A stretch of DNA of 64,000 nt from assembly GCF_001625655.1 (NCBI RefSeq), contig NZ_AUYB01000100.1, forward strand, positions 124,001 through 188,000. Direction: 5' to 3'. The stretch comes from Pseudoalteromonas luteoviolacea DSM 6061. GTDB taxonomy: Bacteria; Pseudomonadota; Gammaproteobacteria; Enterobacterales; Alteromonadaceae. Position 1 is the stretch's first letter, and each line of letters begins with the position of its first letter. The notes under the pieces are model-generated. The model searched no databases. It was not told where the DNA came from and saw only the letters and a list, made by a program, of their open reading frames with translations. A program made the translations under genes and the position numbers. Positions 18,610 to 27,777 of the stretch are shown piece by piece.

Positions 18610-20139
18610 ATGCATGTAGTTATGGTGGCAGCCGAAAATGATAGGCTGCCTAATTGCAAAGTGGGTGGTGTTGCGGATGTGATCCGTGACATCCCTTACG
18701 CTTTAGCTGAAAAAAATATTAAAACATCGGTAATTGTGCCAGATTATGGCCAAGCCCATATGCCGCGTCAGTTTGTGGCAGATATTGCGATTCCGTTTAA
18801 GCAGCACCTTGAGACAGCCGTTTTATGGCGAGTTGAAGAAAAAGATGGTGTAAGCCAATATGTTATTTCACACTCATTATTTTCTGAGCATGGCGGTGAG
18901 GTGTATTGTAACGACAATGGCAGACCTTTTTATACGGATGCAAATAAGTTTGCATTTTTTAGTGCAGCAGTGTGTGAAGTGATCGAACACGAGTTGATTT
19001 CAGAAGTCGATGTGCTTCACTTGCATGACTGGCATGCTGCGTGCGTTGCTGTACTAAGAGAATTTAGCCCACGATTTGAAAGGCTTAAAAACTTAAAAAC
19101 TATTTTTACTGTTCATAACCTAGCGTTACAAGGCATTAGGCCTTTCAATGGCGACGAGTCTAGCCTAGAAGCTTGGTATCCGACATTAAGTTATGATGGC
19201 CAACGAATTTGCGACCATCATTATCCCCATTGCTTTAACCCCATGAGAGCTGCAATTAACTTAGCTGACCGAGTTCATTTAGTCTCACCTAATTATTGTA
19301 ATGAGGTGCAAAAGGGGAGTGATCATCAGGCTGGTTTCTTTGGCGGCGAAGGTCTTGAACACGATATGCAGTTGGCGGCTAAGAGAGGGAAGTTAGTCGG
19401 TATATTAAATGGTTGTAACTATGACTATGAAGTGCCAAAAGCCAGTTGGGAGTTACTTTTAGAAAGCGCTGAGTCCAACCTGTTTATTTGGATGGCAAAA
19501 CAAAATGAATTGCAAAGTACACATTATATTGCTCACCAAAGGGTAATTAAGTGGCTCAGTACTCCTTGTGCAGGCCCTTTGGTAACCAGTGTGGGCCGAC
19601 TTACAGACCAAAAAGCACTGCTGTTGAAACAACCATTTGATAGTGACCTTGTTCTTGACGCAATGGCAAGGCTGTTAGCAAGAGTTGAAGGCAGAATGAT
19701 TATACTCGGCTCTGGTGATGCTGAGCTGGAGTATATTTTTTCGCAAGTCATGGCGCGAAATGAAAATGTTCTGTATTTAAGGGGTTATGGAGAAGGTATT
19801 GGTGAGCTTCTTTATCAGGTTGGCGACTTATTTGTGATGCCAAGTTCTTTTGAGCCGTGTGGCATTAGTCAGATGCTTGCTATGAGGGCTGGTCAGCCTT
19901 GTTTAGTTAACAATGTTGGTGGGTTGGCAGACACCGTTGACAACAATATTTCAGGGTTTGTGTTTTCTGGGGACAGCATTGCTGAACAATCAACGAGTTT
20001 AGTTAATCGGTTTGGTGAATGCATTGAAATGTTTAAGAGTGATTCGCAGCGCTATAATAAAATTTCTGAAAATGCGGCAGAAAAACGGTTTACGTGGGAA
20101 CAAAGCGCTATACTGTACAGGGAAAAGTTATATGAGTAG
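18610..20139 (+). CDS. glgA: Glycogen synthase (ADP-glucose), divergent
   Basis: 509 residues, GT5 family, with a GT-B fold. It adds glucose from ADP-glucose to growing chains. Family features: the N-terminal KVGGVADVIRDIP (usually KTGGLADV), DVLHLHDWHAA, the TVHNLALQG segment, and the C-terminal GDLFVMPSSFEPCGISQMLAM with the nucleotide-sugar glutamate. Several blocks, including the first lysine loop and the VTSVGRLTDQKALLL region, differ from the enteric enzyme, so it belongs to a diverged GlgA branch. It is the last gene of the operon. A short hairpin-like GCTAG...CTAGC lies just after the stop but lacks a T run. Confidence 0.9.
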   Translation: MHVVMVAAENDRLPNCKVGGVADVIRDIPYALAEKNIKTSVIVPDYGQAHMPRQFVADIAIPFKQHLETAVLWRVEEKDGVSQYVISHSLFSEHGGEVYCNDNGRPFYTDANKFAFFSAAVCEVIEHELISEVDVLHLHDWHAACVAVLREFSPRFERLKNLKTIFTVHNLALQGIRPFNGDESSLEAWYPTLSYDGQRICDHHYPHCFNPMRAAINLADRVHLVSPNYCNEVQKGSDHQAGFFGGEGLEHDMQLAAKRGKLVGILNGCNYDYEVPKASWELLLESAESNLFIWMAKQNELQSTHYIAHQRVIKWLSTPCAGPLVTSVGRLTDQKALLLKQPFDSDLVLDAMARLLARVEGRMIILGSGDAELEYIFSQVMARNENVLYLRGYGEGIGELLYQVGDLFVMPSSFEPCGISQMLAMRAGQPCLVNNVGGLADTVDNNISGFVFSGDSIAEQSTSLVNRFGECIEMFKSDSQRYNKISENAAEKRFTWEQSAILYREKLYE

Positions 20140-20291
20140 TTAGGGCTAGCTCAACCTAGCAATACAAAACTAGTACTTTAATGTTTTAGTTTGATTTTAT
20201 TTATCAGAAATTCGGGTTAAAATTATTAAATATAATTAAAAAGCATAGAACAAAAGTACTGTTATTAAACAGTAAAGCTAGGAGCGATGAT

Positions 20292-21509
20292 TTGAAAGTG
20301 TTTGTGGCTCGCCAGGCCATTTTTAATCGCAAGAAGCACGTGGTAGCATATGAGCTGTTGTTTCGTGATGGAACGAAAAACAGCTTTCCCAATATCGCTG
20401 AAAACGCTGCCACTGCTAGGTTGATTATGGATAATCAACTGAATTTAGGGACAAGGTATTTAACATCTGGAAAGAAGGCATTAATTAACATCGGTGAAGA
20501 GTCACTAAATCAAGAACTGGCACAGTTTTTACCTACAGATGATGTCATCCTAGAATTATTAGAAACAATTCCCCCAACAAGAGAAAACTACGAAAAAGTA
20601 AGACAGCTATTTCACAATAATTTCCGATTAGCACTGGATGATTTTAATTACTCCAAGGAGTGGGAGCCATTTCTTAAACTAGCAAGGCTAGTAAAGTTCG
20701 ATCTTATTCAAAGCCCACTAGAGGAAATTGCTCCGCTCGTAAAAGAGCTAAAACAGCGTAAAAACCTTCAATTGTTGGCTGAGAAAGTCGAGACAGAAGA
20801 GGAGTTTTTACAAGCAAAAGAAATGGGCTTCAACTTTTTCCAAGGTTATTTTTTTGCTAAGCCGACCATGATTGCCCAAAATGACATTGAAATTAATTAT
20901 GCCATTGTCATGTTGATTTATTCAGAAGCATTAAAACCAAATATGAATATTCCCCGTATTGCCGAGCTATTTGCACAAGACACTGCATTGGCATACAAAT
21001 TACTCAGGCTTATTAACTCTGGTGTTTTCCCGATTAAAAATCGTATTGAATCACTCAAACAAGCACTCGTTTATTTAGGTCATGAACGCATTATCAAGTT
21101 TGTAAATCTTATTATGACTGCACACGTTGCAGAGCAAAAACCAACTGAACTTACTAGGTTAAGCATAGTTCGTTCGCGATTTTGTGAACTCATAAGCAAG
21201 CAAGTTGCGCCTTCTTTATCAAGTATGAGCTTTTTAACTGGATTGTTCTCTCTATTGGATGCGATTTTAGACAAGCCAATGGAAGTTGTGGTAGAACGGC
21301 TGCCATTTCCCGAAGTTTTACATGACGCATTGCTGGGTGAACCAAATACTTTATTTTACATTTTAAATATTGTCAGAGCATACGAAAGTGGTAGCTGGTG
21401 GGCTATGCAAGAGGCATGTACTATGCTGAACATGTCTGATGAAAGCTTGCCAGACTTCCACGCTCAAGCAGTCAATTGGGCAGATATGTATCGTGAACAT
21501 GTATATTGA
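20292..21509 (+). CDS. EAL-HDOD signalling protein, degenerate EAL
   Basis: 405 residues. The N-terminal EAL-type domain begins VFVARQAIFNRKKHVVAYELLFRDG, where EAL is replaced by ELL. The metal-binding loop is LALDDFNYSKEW and the usual AEGVE is AEKVET. It therefore probably binds rather than cuts cyclic-di-GMP, or senses something else. The C-terminal HDOD domain (about 195-400) has LAYKLLRLINSGVFPIKNRI and AFVYLGHE-like spacing. The start is TTG at 20292 with AGGAG seven bases upstream. Its stop overlaps the DUF418 start as TGATG, making a three-gene unit with the binding-protein gene. Confidence 0.85.
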   Translation: MKVFVARQAIFNRKKHVVAYELLFRDGTKNSFPNIAENAATARLIMDNQLNLGTRYLTSGKKALINIGEESLNQELAQFLPTDDVILELLETIPPTRENYEKVRQLFHNNFRLALDDFNYSKEWEPFLKLARLVKFDLIQSPLEEIAPLVKELKQRKNLQLLAEKVETEEEFLQAKEMGFNFFQGYFFAKPTMIAQNDIEINYAIVMLIYSEALKPNMNIPRIAELFAQDTALAYKLLRLINSGVFPIKNRIESLKQALVYLGHERIIKFVNLIMTAHVAEQKPTELTRLSIVRSRFCELISKQVAPSLSSMSFLTGLFSLLDAILDKPMEVVVERLPFPEVLHDALLGEPNTLFYILNIVRAYESGSWWAMQEACTMLNMSDESLPDFHAQAVNWADMYREHVY

Positions 21510-22594
21510 TGAGTAGAGTCTCTTTAGTAGACGCTTTAAGGGGGGTTGCCCTTTTGGGGCTCCCACTGACCAACCTCGCTTACATGGCTGATTTCAATAA
21601 TGGATATATTGCAGCTGATGAGGGCGGTTTAGACGCATTTTTAACGTTTTTTATTGATGTTGTGGCTCAAGGGCGCTTTCGTACAATATTTAGTATATTG
21701 TTTGGCTTATCTATGTGCCTTTTTATAGAAAAACATGGCAATGATTTTTTTACTCGAAAAGCCCAAACAAGGCTCTATGCGCTAGGCGTTATTGGGTGTA
21801 TTCACGGTTTTGCAATTTGGCCTGGAGACATACTAGTTAATTATGCGCTCTCGGGTTTGCTTTTACTCTATGTCATCCAGTCCGACAGTAAAACACTGGT
21901 TAAGCTTTCAGTTTGTACAATCGTATTACCAATTACACTGCTCGCTTATTTGGCTTTTGTTTATGATGAGCCAACCCCGTTAATTCCAACCAAACCTGTT
22001 GATGGGTTACTCTCATTTTTTCGTAGCAATATTGAACACTTTTTTGAAATGCTCACGCTTATACCATTTTTAACGCTCTGGTATACTTTTGGGTTAATGG
22101 TGATCGGTGTACTTATGTACCGAGCCGGATGGTTGCAGGGTCGAGCTCTTTCGCCACTCTTTTGTATTGCGGTATTGATACCATTGGCTGTTTTTGGTTC
22201 CATCAGTGCTCGTTGGCTATTTTTTTATGAGCATAGAATTGTTTTTGAGGTTGTAAACTGGCTATTTGCGATCCCATTTTGTCTCGCACTTATTAGCTTA
22301 TCTACCTACATTCCCCGGTCGAAAATTGCAAAAGGTAACGTTTTAGTTTTAGCTGGTCGCTATTCGTTGTCTCTGTATTTACTACAGTCTATTCTGGGTA
22401 TTGTGACGTTTCAGCTCATCTTGCAAAATTTGCAACTGGAATTGCGCCAAATACATTTCATAACAATATTTGTTGCGCTGACTGTTCTACAATTAAGTTT
22501 AGCTTGGACTTTATCATATTATAAAGTAATGGGGCCTGCGGAGAGGTTATTCATGAGTCTTCAGGAATTTTTTCAAAAGAGAGTAGCTAAATGA
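21509..22594 (+). CDS. DUF418 family membrane protein (YeiB-like)
   Basis: 361 residues from ATG 21509, in a TGATG overlap with the EAL-HDOD gene. It begins SLVDALRGVALLGLPLTNLA, the standard start of DUF418/acyltransferase-3-like proteins, and has about eight to ten hydrophobic segments. The C-terminal DUF418 part includes YSLSLYLLQSILGIVTFQL and WTLSYYKVMGPAERLF. Related proteins are thought to be membrane acyl-transfer or transport proteins, but no member's reaction is firmly known. It overlaps the next gene as ATGA, so production is coupled to both neighbours. Confidence 0.8.
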   Translation: MSRVSLVDALRGVALLGLPLTNLAYMADFNNGYIAADEGGLDAFLTFFIDVVAQGRFRTIFSILFGLSMCLFIEKHGNDFFTRKAQTRLYALGVIGCIHGFAIWPGDILVNYALSGLLLLYVIQSDSKTLVKLSVCTIVLPITLLAYLAFVYDEPTPLIPTKPVDGLLSFFRSNIEHFFEMLTLIPFLTLWYTFGLMVIGVLMYRAGWLQGRALSPLFCIAVLIPLAVFGSISARWLFFYEHRIVFEVVNWLFAIPFCLALISLSTYIPRSKIAKGNVLVLAGRYSLSLYLLQSILGIVTFQLILQNLQLELRQIHFITIFVALTVLQLSLAWTLSYYKVMGPAERLFMSLQEFFQKRVAK

Positions 22595-23694
22595 CATTGT
22601 TCAGAGTAGTTCTAATTTTTGCTGTATTAGTTTGTTCACCTGCATGTTTAGCAAAACCAGGCTTTTCAGTGTTGTTTGTTAATCCTTCTCTAGCTGGTGA
22701 GCCGTTTTGGGGCAAAGTACAAAAAATTACTGAAGAAGCCTGCAAACAACTCGGTGTAAACATCGATGTGATTTATGGAGATGGAAATCGGCACATTCAG
22801 CTCGCAGAGTTAAAAAAGTACCTTGATTACAGGGCCAGTCCAGACTACGTCATCTTAATGTTATACCCCGGTGGTGCTGAGCAAACATTAACAATGTTGG
22901 ACAACTACGGCATAAAATTTATTACCTTAGAGCAGACAATTACAGGCATGGAAAAAGAAGAAATAGGGTTTCCTAAGCAACGCTTTGAGCACTGGTTAGG
23001 TGAGATCTATTTCGATAATTACCAAGCTGGGTTTGATTTAGCCAAGTCGCTACATGACAGAGTAAAAGCTAATGGATACAAAGGAAATGTGAACGGTTTG
23101 GCCATCAATGGTCATTACGGAAGTGAGTCAGATAAGCGTAATCAGGGAGCCGCAGATTACTTTAAGAGTGCAGGGGTAAAGCTGCAGCAAACTGTACATG
23201 CAAGTTGGTCCAAAGAGCAAGCTTACACAAAAACAAAACGGTTATTTAAACGTTACCCAAATACGCAACTAATTTGGAGTGCTTCAGACCTAATGGCTAT
23301 GGGAGCACAGACAGCAATAAGGCAACTTAACAAAGAGGGAAGTAAAGTCGCAATTGGTGGTTTTGATTGGCTGTCTGATAGTTTATCTTTGATTCAACAA
23401 GGGCATTTAAGTGCATCAGTTGGTGGGCATTTTATGATGGGTGGATGGGCCCTTGTATCCATTTTTGATTATCATCATGGTAATAAATATTGGCTCAACA
23501 ACAGTCAAATTACATTTGAACTATCTTCCATTACCCAAGATAACATTGATGAATATATCTGGATTTCCAATAACCCTGATTGGTCGAGAATTGACTACAA
23601 ACAATTCAGCATTTTAGACAAAAAGCTGACGCAATATGATTTTTCTCCCAAGTATCTCAAACAGAGTAAGACGCAATCCGTGATACTAGAATAA
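22591..23694 (+). CDS. Periplasmic sugar-binding-type protein
   Basis: 367 residues. The signal peptide has a core RVVLIFAVLVCSPACLA with cleavage probably after ACLA. The body follows the periplasmic-binding protein type 1 fold (Peripla_BP_4): GFSVLFVNPSLAGEPFW, then IWSASDLMAMGAQTAIR and a VAIGGFDWL segment. Such proteins bind sugars or signal molecules (for example LuxP). There are no ABC permease or ATPase genes nearby. That suggests it works as a receptor with a membrane sensor rather than as a transporter part, but this is inference. It overlaps the DUF418 gene by four bases. Confidence 0.8.
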   Translation: MTLFRVVLIFAVLVCSPACLAKPGFSVLFVNPSLAGEPFWGKVQKITEEACKQLGVNIDVIYGDGNRHIQLAELKKYLDYRASPDYVILMLYPGGAEQTLTMLDNYGIKFITLEQTITGMEKEEIGFPKQRFEHWLGEIYFDNYQAGFDLAKSLHDRVKANGYKGNVNGLAINGHYGSESDKRNQGAADYFKSAGVKLQQTVHASWSKEQAYTKTKRLFKRYPNTQLIWSASDLMAMGAQTAIRQLNKEGSKVAIGGFDWLSDSLSLIQQGHLSASVGGHFMMGGWALVSIFDYHHGNKYWLNNSQITFELSSITQDNIDEYIWISNNPDWSRIDYKQFSILDKKLTQYDFSPKYLKQSKTQSVILE

Positions 23695-23754
23695 GCGATT
23701 CATTTTAGACGGATTTAGATATACAATTACGCTTTTTACGATATTGAGATTGGC

Positions 23755-24690
23755 GTGGATACACCTAAGCGATTAAATAAATACATCAGCGAAACTGGTT
23801 TTTGTAGCAGAAGAGAAGCAGACACCATAATTGGTGAAGGTAGGGTTTCGGTTAATGGTCAAGTAGCTGAAATGGGACTTAAAGTTACAGACAGCGATGA
23901 AATTTTGATTGACAATAAGCCACTCAAAGCCAAGCCTAAACTGGTCTATATCGCTTACAACAAGCCCGTTGGTGTGACATGTACAACTGAGCGCAAAATC
24001 AAAAGCAATATCGTTAACGCGATAGACTACCCTGAACGTATATTTCCCATTGGCCGATTAGACAGACCTTCTGAAGGTTTAATATTTCTCACCAATGAAG
24101 GAGATATCGTAAATAAAATACTTCGCGCGGGTAATAATCACGAAAAAGAGTACGTTGTTACTGTCGACAAACCTATCGATGAGAAATTCATACATGGTAT
24201 GCGTTCTGGTGTGCCAATCCTTGGTACCGTTACTCAAAAGTGTTTTGTAAAAAAGACGGGGCCTAAAAAGTTTACGATAGTATTGACGCAAGGTCTAAAT
24301 AGACAGATCAGAAGAATGTGTGAGCACTTTGGTTACGAAGTACAAACACTAAAGCGCGTTCGTATTATGAATGTTAACTTAAATGGACTTAGAGCTGGCG
24401 AGTGGAGACATTTAAGCGAAAAAGAAATGGCTGAAATTAACGCGTCTATTGAAGGGTCTTCAAAAACAGAGGAGGCGTCATTGGATAAACAAAAGCGCGT
24501 GAAGCCTAACAGCAAAGCGACAAGGAAACAGGGTGATTCAAACCCTAATAGCAGAGCGACAAAGAAGCACGACGGAACAAAGCCTACTAAAAGCAATGTT
24601 CGAAAAAAAGTAGAAAAACCTAAAAAAGCTGTAAAGTCATCTCAAAAGTTAAAGGGTACTTTATCCTTGAACAAAAAAAATGGCCGCTAA
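23755..24690 (+). CDS. rluF: 23S rRNA pseudouridine synthase RluF
   Basis: 311 residues, GTG start at 23755 with GAGAT upstream. RluF makes pseudouridine 2604 in 23S rRNA. An S4 RNA-binding domain (RLNKYISETGFCSRREAD) is followed by the RsuA-type catalytic domain with the aspartate in FPIGRLDRPSEGLIFLTN and LTQGLNRQIRRMCEHFGYEV. The last 75 residues are a highly basic Lys/Arg/Ser/Asn-rich tail. It includes a two-copy 39-base repeat (24505-24543 and 24544-24582, units beginning PNS.AT.K). The stop codon lies in the loop of a strong terminator. Confidence 0.93.
   Translation: MDTPKRLNKYISETGFCSRREADTIIGEGRVSVNGQVAEMGLKVTDSDEILIDNKPLKAKPKLVYIAYNKPVGVTCTTERKIKSNIVNAIDYPERIFPIGRLDRPSEGLIFLTNEGDIVNKILRAGNNHEKEYVVTVDKPIDEKFIHGMRSGVPILGTVTQKCFVKKTGPKKFTIVLTQGLNRQIRRMCEHFGYEVQTLKRVRIMNVNLNGLRAGEWRHLSEKEMAEINASIEGSSKTEEASLDKQKRVKPNSKATRKQGDSNPNSRATKKHDGTKPTKSNVRKKVEKPKKAVKSSQKLKGTLSLNKKNGR
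24505..24582 (+). repeat. Two-copy 39-base tandem repeat in rluF tail
   Basis: Two adjacent units of 39 bases (13 codons) that have diverged at several positions. They encode PNSKATRKQGDSN and PNSRATKKHDGTK. Low-complexity basic tails of this kind in RNA-modifying enzymes often add non-specific RNA binding. Confidence 0.6.
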
Positions 24691-24705
24691 GCGGCCATTT
24701 TTTTT
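24677..24705. terminator. Bidirectional terminator between rluF and RND pump gene
   Basis: A-run, TGGCCGC, loop TAA, GCGGCCA, T-run: a perfect stem with A/T tracts on both sides, so it works in both directions. The loop TAA is the stop codon of rluF, and the RND gene ends six bases beyond on the other strand. Confidence 0.95.
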
Positions 24706-24710
24706 ATGTA

Positions 24711-27700
24711 TTAAGCATGTTTTGGTGCTTTTATCTTAAACGCTAAGCAATAAACCACAGGGATAACTATTAAAGTTAAAATTGTGGCAAAGCCAAGGCC
24801 AAACATAATCGTTACAGCCATGGACTTAAAGAACACATCAAACAGCAGCGGTATCATGCCCAAGATTGTAGTGATCGCAGCCATGGATACTGGTCGTACA
24901 CGACTAACACCAGAATCAAATACAGCTTGATATGGATCTTTTCCACTGTCTACTTCTAGGTTTATTTGATCCATCAACACGATACCATTTTTGATTAGCA
25001 TACCTGATAAGCTGAGTAATCCAAGTAAAGCCATAAAGCTGAACGGAGCTTGGAAAAGTACAAGACCAGCAGTTACGCCAATAATGGCTAATGGAACCGT
25101 ACTCCATATTACTAGAGGTTTGCGGACTGAATTGAACAGAAGTACTGTAATTATAAACATACTCAAATACCCGATAGGTAGCGAGCCAAAGATAGCCTTT
25201 TGGGCATCGGTTGATGATTCGTACTCGCCGCCCCATTCCATGGTATAGCCTTGGGGTAATTCAATCGCTTCAATATCTGCTTTAACTCTGGCAAATAGTT
25301 TTGCAGGTGTTTCATTGCCAATTACATCGTGATCTGCCATCACCGTAATTGTGCGCTTTCTATCGCGGCGCATAATCAAGCTATCTTCCCAGACCACTTC
25401 AAAACTGTCTACAATCTGGCTTGCAGGTACATAGACATTCAAAACAGGGCTAAATACTTGTAAATCCTGTAAATTTTCAACACTATAGCGCTCAGCTTCA
25501 GGTGAACGGGCAACGATTGGAAGCATCTTTGTTCCATCTCTATACAAGCCAACTTGAGCACCAGACAAGCTTGTCAGCAGTAGTTGGTCAAGGTCTGTTT
25601 TACTGATCCCTAATCGACGTGCTTTTTGCTCATTGAAAACTGGCTGAAGAACTTTACTTCTTTCTCGCCAATCGTCACGGATACTGTGTGCACCATCATC
25701 CTTCGCAAGAATGCTTTTAGCTTCATATGCCAATTGTCTGAGCACAACCGGATCAGGCCCAGAAAACCTTGCTTCTATTTTGGCATCTGTGGAAGGACCA
25801 ATTTCCATTCGTTTGATCTTAAGTTGGCCATCCAACTCGTTTTGAGCCGCATATTCTCTGACTTTTGAAATCATCGCGGTAACATCGTCACGAGTTTCTA
25901 CGCGAATGATCATTTGGCCATAAGCATCGTATTGCTTTTCTGGGCCGTAGGTTAGCATGAACCTCGGCGCACCTTGCCCAATTGTCGTTGTCACTTCTTT
26001 CACAGTGTCGTGCTGTTTTAAAAATGCCTCTAGCTTTTCGACGTTGTCAGAAGTACTCCTAATATCGGAACCCTGATAATGCCAATAGTCGACATAGAAC
26101 ATTGGTGTATTAGAAGCAGGGAAGAAAGATTGTTTAACAGACTTAAAGCCCATAACTGCACCTACTAGCAATAACACCATAGCAACAACAGTTGTCCAAC
26201 GGTTCTTTAGACAAAAAGTCAGAAGAGCTTTGTATGCAGTAAAAATAACCCCCTGATATGGATCCACATGTTCAGCGGTTTGTGCTGATTGGATTTGTTC
26301 TTTGAATAGCATGTTAGCGAAGAACGGCGCAAGTGTAATTGCTGTGACCCAGCTTAGTAATAAAGAAATGAAAAGTACCCAGAATAATGAACCAGCAAAT
26401 TCACCACTGGCGTCTGAACTTAAACCGATTGGCGCAAAAGCTGTGATGCCGATAACAGTGGCACCTAACAGAGGCCATTTAGTCTGTTCAACAATATTGA
26501 CCGCTGCTTTGACTTTGGTTTGACCGCGCTTGAGGTTGATTAATATGCCCTCTGTTATCACAATTGCATTATCAACTAACATACCTAGTGCGATGATCAG
26601 TGCGCCTAAAGAGATACGTTGCAGGTCAATCGCAAACAATTTCATAAAAATGAATGTGCCTAGTACGGTGAGTAAAAGGATCCCCCCGATTAGTATTCCG
26701 CTTTTGACCCCCATAAAAATCAATAACACGATTATTACGATTGCAACGGCTTCCAATAGGCTAATGATAAAGCCATCAACTGACTTTTTAACCTCAGCGG
26801 GTTGATTATAAACGGCGTTCACTTCTATACCATACGGTCTTTGGTATTCGAGTTCATGTAATCTGTCTTGAATGGAATGTCCAACATCAACCACATTGAC
26901 ACCCGATGTGAAAGAGATGCCCAGTAGCAAAGCACGCTCTTGATTAAAGCGTGTAATATGACTCGGTACTTCTTGATATTCTCTCGATACAGTGGCTACG
27001 TCGCCAAGATAAATAAGTTCTTTCGCGCCTGGCAAAGAGATCAAAAGGCCCTCTAATTCGGACACATCAGAAAATTCACCTGTAGGGTGAAGACGGATAG
27101 ATTCATTACCTACACGAATTTTACCTGCATTAGAAACGGTATTTTGTGTTTGCAACAGAGAAAAAATATGGTTTGGAGAAATACCCAACTGGGAAAGTTT
27201 TTGCGTCGAGATTTCAACAATGACTTGTGGTTGCTGCTCACCAGCGACTGTAACTTTGCTTACACCATCTACTAATACAAGTTCCCTACGTAAAAAATCG
27301 ACATAATCTTTCAGCTCATCATATGTGTAACCAGTGCCTGTTACACCGTAAAGCATGCCGTAAACGTCAGCAAAATCATCAATAATACTGGGAGGGTTTA
27401 CTCCAGGAGGTAATTGAGGAGTTAGGTCATTTATTTTTCTCCTTAGTTCATCCCAGATCTGCTTTAAATCTTCCTTTCTATAGGTACTTTTCATTTCCAC
27501 TGAAATCTGCGATTTACCCGGAGATGAGATTGACGTCACATAATCTACATACGGCAGGCTCTGAATCGCGTTCTCGACTGGATAAGTCACTTCTTCTTCG
27601 ACTTGTTGTGGTGACGCACCAGGGTAAGTCGTAATTACCATTGCTTTTTTTAGCGTAAATTCAGGATCTTCTAGTTGTCCAAGTCCAAAGTAAGAAACCG

Positions 27701-27776
27701 TGCCAGCTGCCAGCAAAAGCACTGCAAACATAGCGCTGATAACTTTGTTCTCAATTGACCATTGTGCCAAGCTCAT
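24711..27776 (-). CDS. RND-family multidrug efflux transporter
   Basis: 1021 residues with the usual RND layout: a membrane helix near the N-terminus, a large periplasmic loop, a six-helix block, a second loop and a second block. It begins SLAQWSIENKVISAMFAVLL and has LEDPEFTLKKAMVITTYPGA. In helix 4 the proton-relay motif reads GMLVDNAIVI, with one aspartate where AcrB has two. The partner lysine in LSGMLIKNGIVLM is kept. VDN variants occur in other working pumps such as TriC-like proteins. It pairs with the adaptor gene one base upstream; no outer-membrane channel gene is nearby, so it probably borrows a TolC. Substrate unknown. Confidence 0.93.
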   Translation of the reverse strand: MSLAQWSIENKVISAMFAVLLLAAGTVSYFGLGQLEDPEFTLKKAMVITTYPGASPQQVEEEVTYPVENAIQSLPYVDYVTSISSPGKSQISVEMKSTYRKEDLKQIWDELRRKINDLTPQLPPGVNPPSIIDDFADVYGMLYGVTGTGYTYDELKDYVDFLRRELVLVDGVSKVTVAGEQQPQVIVEISTQKLSQLGISPNHIFSLLQTQNTVSNAGKIRVGNESIRLHPTGEFSDVSELEGLLISLPGAKELIYLGDVATVSREYQEVPSHITRFNQERALLLGISFTSGVNVVDVGHSIQDRLHELEYQRPYGIEVNAVYNQPAEVKKSVDGFIISLLEAVAIVIIVLLIFMGVKSGILIGGILLLTVLGTFIFMKLFAIDLQRISLGALIIALGMLVDNAIVITEGILINLKRGQTKVKAAVNIVEQTKWPLLGATVIGITAFAPIGLSSDASGEFAGSLFWVLFISLLLSWVTAITLAPFFANMLFKEQIQSAQTAEHVDPYQGVIFTAYKALLTFCLKNRWTTVVAMVLLLVGAVMGFKSVKQSFFPASNTPMFYVDYWHYQGSDIRSTSDNVEKLEAFLKQHDTVKEVTTTIGQGAPRFMLTYGPEKQYDAYGQMIIRVETRDDVTAMISKVREYAAQNELDGQLKIKRMEIGPSTDAKIEARFSGPDPVVLRQLAYEAKSILAKDDGAHSIRDDWRERSKVLQPVFNEQKARRLGISKTDLDQLLLTSLSGAQVGLYRDGTKMLPIVARSPEAERYSVENLQDLQVFSPVLNVYVPASQIVDSFEVVWEDSLIMRRDRKRTITVMADHDVIGNETPAKLFARVKADIEAIELPQGYTMEWGGEYESSTDAQKAIFGSLPIGYLSMFIITVLLFNSVRKPLVIWSTVPLAIIGVTAGLVLFQAPFSFMALLGLLSLSGMLIKNGIVLMDQINLEVDSGKDPYQAVFDSGVSRVRPVSMAAITTILGMIPLLFDVFFKSMAVTIMFGLGFATILTLIVIPVVYCLAFKIKAPKHA

Positions 27777-27777
27777 A

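Noticed and set aside
18500..20139. Frameshift or decay in glgA because of its unusual motifs
   Set aside because: The reading frame is intact at normal length and the nucleotide-sugar and catalytic segments are present; divergence explains it better.
24505..24582. Two-copy repeat considered as CRISPR or mobile DNA
   Set aside because: It is in frame within rluF, has no spacers and encodes a basic tail.
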